A DNA stretch of 9,508 bases from PALSA-1180 sp964624625 (GTDB lineage Bacteria > Oederibacteriota > Muellerivitia > Muellerivitales > Muellerivitaceae), in NCBI GenBank assembly GCA_964624625.1, contig CAZUXW010000093.1, forward strand, positions 1-9,508, written 5' to 3'. Positions 7,192-9,508 of the stretch are shown here, one piece after another. The position numbers were made by a program, and so were the translations under genes. Numbering within the stretch: the stretch's first letter is position 1; the number at the start of each line of letters is the position of its first letter. The notes beneath the pieces are model-generated. The model did no database searches and had not been told where the DNA came from. It saw only the letters and a list, made by a program, of their open reading frames with translations.

Positions 7192-7249
7192 CACAAAGCC
7201 ACAAAGACTCTAAGAATTTCTTCCTTCTTCGAATCTTTGTGGCTTTGTG
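7192..7249. terminator. Inverted repeat between convergent FTR1 and dsbD genes, likely bidirectional terminator
   Basis: CACAAAGCCACAAAGA (7192-7207) is exactly reverse-complemented at 7234-7249, a 16 bp stem with a 26-base loop. It lies 18 bases after the FTR1 stop and 11 bases after the dsbD stop, the right place to end both transcripts. A clean T-run is missing on either side, so termination is inferred from structure and position. The arms are built of 8-mers CACAAAGC and CACAAAGA, related to the CACGAAGG units at 5015-5152. Confidence 0.6.
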
Positions 7250-7260
7250 TTCAATGATTT

Positions 7261-9114
7261 TTATTTGGAAATGCTGGTAATCTTTTGGACAAGATCTTCC
7301 GGCGGGATAAATCCAATCGCCCTTAAGTTCTTCCTCTCCGCCCCATCAGCCCCGACAAAAACCAACGTGGGAACCCCCATAATTTCGTAGGTTTTTTTCA
7401 GTTCCTCCACAGGGCCCGAGTCGTATTGGCTTAAATCAGCCTTGAGCAATAGCCAGCCCTTGAACGCCTCCTGGACCCTGGAGTCGGAAAAAGTCTTAAT
7501 TTCCAATTCCTTGCAAGGCAGGCACCAACTCGCGGTGAAATCGATGAAGACCGGCTTTTTCTCCTTCGCCGCCTGCTGGAGCAGGTTTGCGTTATAGGCC
7601 TGGAAGGTGATTTCCGCCGGCTGGGGCCAAGCCCGGTAGGTCAAAAATCCGGCCAGGATCAGGAACACCCCGAAGGCATGCTGGAATTTCTTGAAATAGT
7701 GGCTGGGGTGAAACAAGGATACCAACCAATAGATTCCCGTTTTATTTTCCGTGAAGACCCAGCCCAGCAATATTCCGGAAAGAATCAAATAGACGGGAAC
7801 GGCAATGTGGTTGAAATCCTTCGGCATCATGGGATTCAGGAAATAAAGCGGCATCCCCAAAAGAATCATCCCGAAAACCTTTTTCACCCAAACCATCCAC
7901 ATGCCGGACCGGGGAAGTTTTTGGAGGTTGGAGGAAAAAAATCCCAGCCATAGGTAGGGAAATCCCAATCCCAACGACAGGGTGAAGAACATGATGAATC
8001 CCAGGAAGGGATTGGCCTTCGCGGCCACATAGGTGAGCAGTCCGATGGAAAAGGGATCCACGCAAGGGGCCGCCACGATGCCGAAGACCAACCCCATTCC
8101 CAAGGCGCCGATCCAGCCCTTGGTGTTTCCCGCCGCGACCTTATCCAGCAGCCATCTTGGGGCTTGTAATTCGTAGAGCCCGAACATGGAGAGGGAAAGA
8201 ATCACTAAGAGGGACGAGATGCCGATTAACACCGTGGGCGATTGAAGGGTGGAACCCAAAATTTTTCCGGTAAGGGCCGCGGTCACGCCCAAGGTGGAAT
8301 AGGTCAGGGAAATGCCGACCACATATGCGGTCGCCCGTCCCAGGATGACCAAAGGCTTCTCGTCTTTCTGGCTGCCAAAGTAGGACACGGTAATGGGAAT
8401 CATGGGGTAGACGCAAGGCGTCAGATTCAGGGCCAAGCCGCCTAAGAAGATCAGAAGAAAAGTCACCAGCACGCCCTTCTCCAGTAAAAATCGGTAAATG
8501 ATGTTATCCGTCGGGGTCTTATCCTCTTTAGTAATATTGTCCGAAATCTTGAAGAATTCTTGGTTGATAGGCTGGGTAACTTCGTTATTCAGGGGCAAGG
8601 AAACTTCCGTGTTGAATTTCGCGGCGGCAGGACGCAGGCAGACTTTGTCGTCGCAAGCCTGGACCCGCACTTCTAAAAGAATAGCGACAGATCCCTCCTT
8701 GAACTTAGCCTTGTCCTTAACTTTAATGGGCAAGATGACAAGGGTTTCCTTTTCATAAACAGGAAAAGATTTTTCCGATCCCCCAATGGCCTTTAACACG
8801 CCTGGGGCAAACTTTGGCGGCCCCGAGATTTCAAACCGTTGGGATGGCAACAGGGACACTTGTAAAGGAACAAACCCCTCGGGCAATCCCTCGTGCCCGT
8901 TGATATGCCATCCTTCTTTTATTTTGATTCGGATGGCCAATTCAAAACTTTCGGACAATGGGATGGGTTTCAGGGAGGGATACGCTTCAACGGAAATCAC
9001 TTTTGAACTGTCTGCCGGGATTTCCGCTGGGGCTTCGGCAAACCCGGGCGTGATGAATCCCGCCCCTATAGTGGCCAAAAGAAGCGAAAGGATGAATGTT
9101 TTGGGGTTTCCCAT
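7261..9114 (-). CDS. dsbD: Thiol:disulfide interchange protein DsbD
   Basis: A 617-residue inner-membrane protein that moves electrons from cytoplasmic thioredoxin to periplasmic partners (DsbC- or CcmG-type proteins), keeping thiols reduced for disulfide repair and cytochrome c maturation. All three domains are visible. After a signal peptide (residues 1 to about 26-28), an N-terminal DsbD-alpha domain carries Cys154 and Cys159 (CDDKVC). About eight membrane helices (213-493) carry the redox pair Cys234 (NLTPCVYP) and Cys351 (AAPCVDP). A C-terminal thioredoxin domain (about 500-617) has SWCLPC (Cys531, Cys534) and the cis-proline segment GVPT. The length is close to the E. coli protein (about 565-590 residues). 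The start is ATG 9114, set by the signal peptide; no strong ribosome site is visible. It forms its own unit: a terminator separates it from the regulator upstream, and it converges with the FTR1 gene. Reducing apocytochrome for the neighbouring FTR1 fusion is a plausible but unproven link. Confidence 0.95.
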   Translation of the reverse strand: MGNPKTFILSLLLATIGAGFITPGFAEAPAEIPADSSKVISVEAYPSLKPIPLSESFELAIRIKIKEGWHINGHEGLPEGFVPLQVSLLPSQRFEISGPPKFAPGVLKAIGGSEKSFPVYEKETLVILPIKVKDKAKFKEGSVAILLEVRVQACDDKVCLRPAAAKFNTEVSLPLNNEVTQPINQEFFKISDNITKEDKTPTDNIIYRFLLEKGVLVTFLLIFLGGLALNLTPCVYPMIPITVSYFGSQKDEKPLVILGRATAYVVGISLTYSTLGVTAALTGKILGSTLQSPTVLIGISSLLVILSLSMFGLYELQAPRWLLDKVAAGNTKGWIGALGMGLVFGIVAAPCVDPFSIGLLTYVAAKANPFLGFIMFFTLSLGLGFPYLWLGFFSSNLQKLPRSGMWMVWVKKVFGMILLGMPLYFLNPMMPKDFNHIAVPVYLILSGILLGWVFTENKTGIYWLVSLFHPSHYFKKFQHAFGVFLILAGFLTYRAWPQPAEITFQAYNANLLQQAAKEKKPVFIDFTASWCLPCKELEIKTFSDSRVQEAFKGWLLLKADLSQYDSGPVEELKKTYEIMGVPTLVFVGADGAERKNLRAIGFIPPEDLVQKITSISK

Positions 9115-9169
9115 GGTTTCTAACTATACCTGATTTTAATGGTGGAAGTTACCAACTAAACAAGACTTC

Positions 9170-9192
9170 CCTTCTCCCTTAAGGGGAGAAGG
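9170..9192. repeat. CCTTCTCCC/GGGAGAAGG hairpin upstream of dsbD
   Basis: CCTTCTCCC (9170-9178) pairs with GGGAGAAGG (9184-9192) around a TTAAG centre. It is the first half of a pyrimidine/purine-rich palindromic block running to 9262. No function is evident; the layout fits a dispersed REP-type repeat. Confidence 0.5.
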
Positions 9193-9195
9193 ACA

Positions 9196-9262
9196 GGATG
9201 AGGGTGGTTCCGCAAGGTTTAAATCCCCCTCACCCTACCCTCTCCCTCCAGGGGCGAGGGAA
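9196..9262. repeat. REP-like CCCTCACCCT...AGGGGCGAGGGA palindromic element
   Basis: GATGAGGGTGG (9198-9208) faces CCCCTCACCC (9226-9235) as imperfect arms, and CCCTCTCCC (9238-9246) faces GGGGCGAGGG (9251-9260) as a second imperfect hairpin. Sequences of this CCCTCACCC...GGGCGAGGG form are commonly scattered through bacterial intergenic regions. A shorter relative lies at 792-827. It fills much of the 242-base gap between dsbD and the LacI-type gene. Confidence 0.5.
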
Positions 9263-9288
9263 TAACGAAAATATAAATACGGCAAAAC

Positions 9289-9313
9289 AAAAAAGGCGGC
9301 CGAATGGCCGCCT
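9289..9313 (-). terminator. Intrinsic terminator of the LacI-family gene
   Basis: AGGCGGCC (9294-9301) pairs perfectly with GGCCGCCT (9306-9313) around a GAAT loop. Read on the - strand the stem is followed by TTTTT then GTTTT, the classic rho-independent form. It lies 43 bases beyond the TGA of the regulator gene and 175 bases before the dsbD start, so it isolates dsbD from read-through. Confidence 0.88.
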
Positions 9314-9356
9314 CTCCACAATTCCCAACTACTAACTCCTAATTACTAACTGCAGT

Positions 9357-9508
9357 TCAGATTTTTCTCGTGGATTCCCTCTCGATCAACTCCGGCTGCA
9401 AAGTGGTGGCCTTTTCCAGCAAAGGCTCCTCGGCGATCATCTGGAACATCTTATAGGCCGCCAGTTTCCCCATTTCATAAGGAGAAAAGGAAACCGTAGT
9501 CAAGGGCG
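9357..9508 (-). CDS. LacI/PurR-family transcriptional regulator, C-terminal end (5' partial)
   Basis: The last 49 residues of a gene entering from the right edge and ending in a TGA (9357-9359). It is too short for a safe call on length alone, but the pattern LTTVSFSPYEMGKLAAYKMF followed by QPELIERESTRKI is the characteristic ending of the periplasmic-binding-protein-like effector domain of LacI-family repressors, where the family usually reads LTTV..P...G..A...L......P.EL..R.ST. The DNA-binding N-terminus and the effector-binding residues lie outside the window, so ligand and target operator are unknown; sugars are the usual effectors. The downstream terminator shows that it ends its transcript here. 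Confidence 0.75.
   Translation of the reverse strand, partial: PLTTVSFSPYEMGKLAAYKMFQMIAEEPLLEKATTLQPELIERESTRKI

Noticed and set aside
9123..9155. Promoter for dsbD with TATAGT at 9123-9128 (- strand) and a nearly leaderless transcript
   Set aside because: The -10 is good, but no -35 fits: TTGGTA is 21 bases away and the correctly spaced hexamer matches at only 1 of 6 positions. Too weak to list.
1..9508. Mobile element, CRISPR array, RNA gene or defence system
   Set aside because: No transposase or integrase motifs, regularly spaced repeats, tRNA-like folds or defence-type domains were seen; every large open frame with family motifs is housekeeping or transport.

Overview
The window is a gene-dense stretch of chromosome from a Gram-negative (diderm) bacterium. 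Evidence for two membranes is a periplasmic disulfide reductase (DsbD) and a secreted-type cytochrome c fused to an iron permease. GC content is moderate to high with AT-rich intergenic gaps. I see no phage, plasmid, transposon, CRISPR, tRNA or rRNA signal. The gene set and the dispersed palindromic repeats would fit an uncultured or deep-branching lineage, but the phylum cannot be fixed from this sequence.

Layout, left to right. (1) The C-terminal part of a RecQ DNA helicase runs off the left edge (+ strand). (2) Convergent to it on the - strand is an 833-residue fusion of a sugar-1-phosphate nucleotidyltransferase, a left-handed beta-helix and a phosphohexomutase-like module whose catalytic motifs are degenerate. 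(3) Divergent from that is an Mrp/ApbC-type Fe-S cluster carrier ATPase with an N-terminal DUF59/MIP18 domain and a C-terminal DUF971 domain, the order known from plant HCF101. (4) Next on the + strand is a cytochrome c/FTR1-type iron permease preceded by a very good Fur box. (5) Convergent to it is DsbD. (6) At the right edge is the last 49 residues of a LacI-family regulator (- strand), followed by a strong intrinsic terminator.

The two genes around the Fur box have iron-related roles: Fe-S cluster delivery (Mrp) and high-affinity iron uptake (FTR1). DsbD supplies periplasmic reductant, which is needed among other things for maturing c-type cytochromes such as the FTR1 fusion. They do not form one operon: mrp and FTR1 are 223 bp apart with their own signals between them, and FTR1 and dsbD converge. 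RecQ, the sugar-nucleotide enzyme and the LacI regulator look functionally unrelated to this group.

The intergenic gaps are notable. Two carry inverted repeats built from related 8-base units (CACGAAGG-like and CACAAAGC-like). Three others carry pyrimidine-rich/purine-rich palindromes resembling a dispersed REP-type repeat. No gap without a gene exceeds 300 bases. I did not find a clearly new multi-gene system. The items most worth a second look are the degenerate mutase module, the Fur-controlled cytochrome c-FTR1 fusion, the HCF101-like Mrp and the paired inverted-repeat family.
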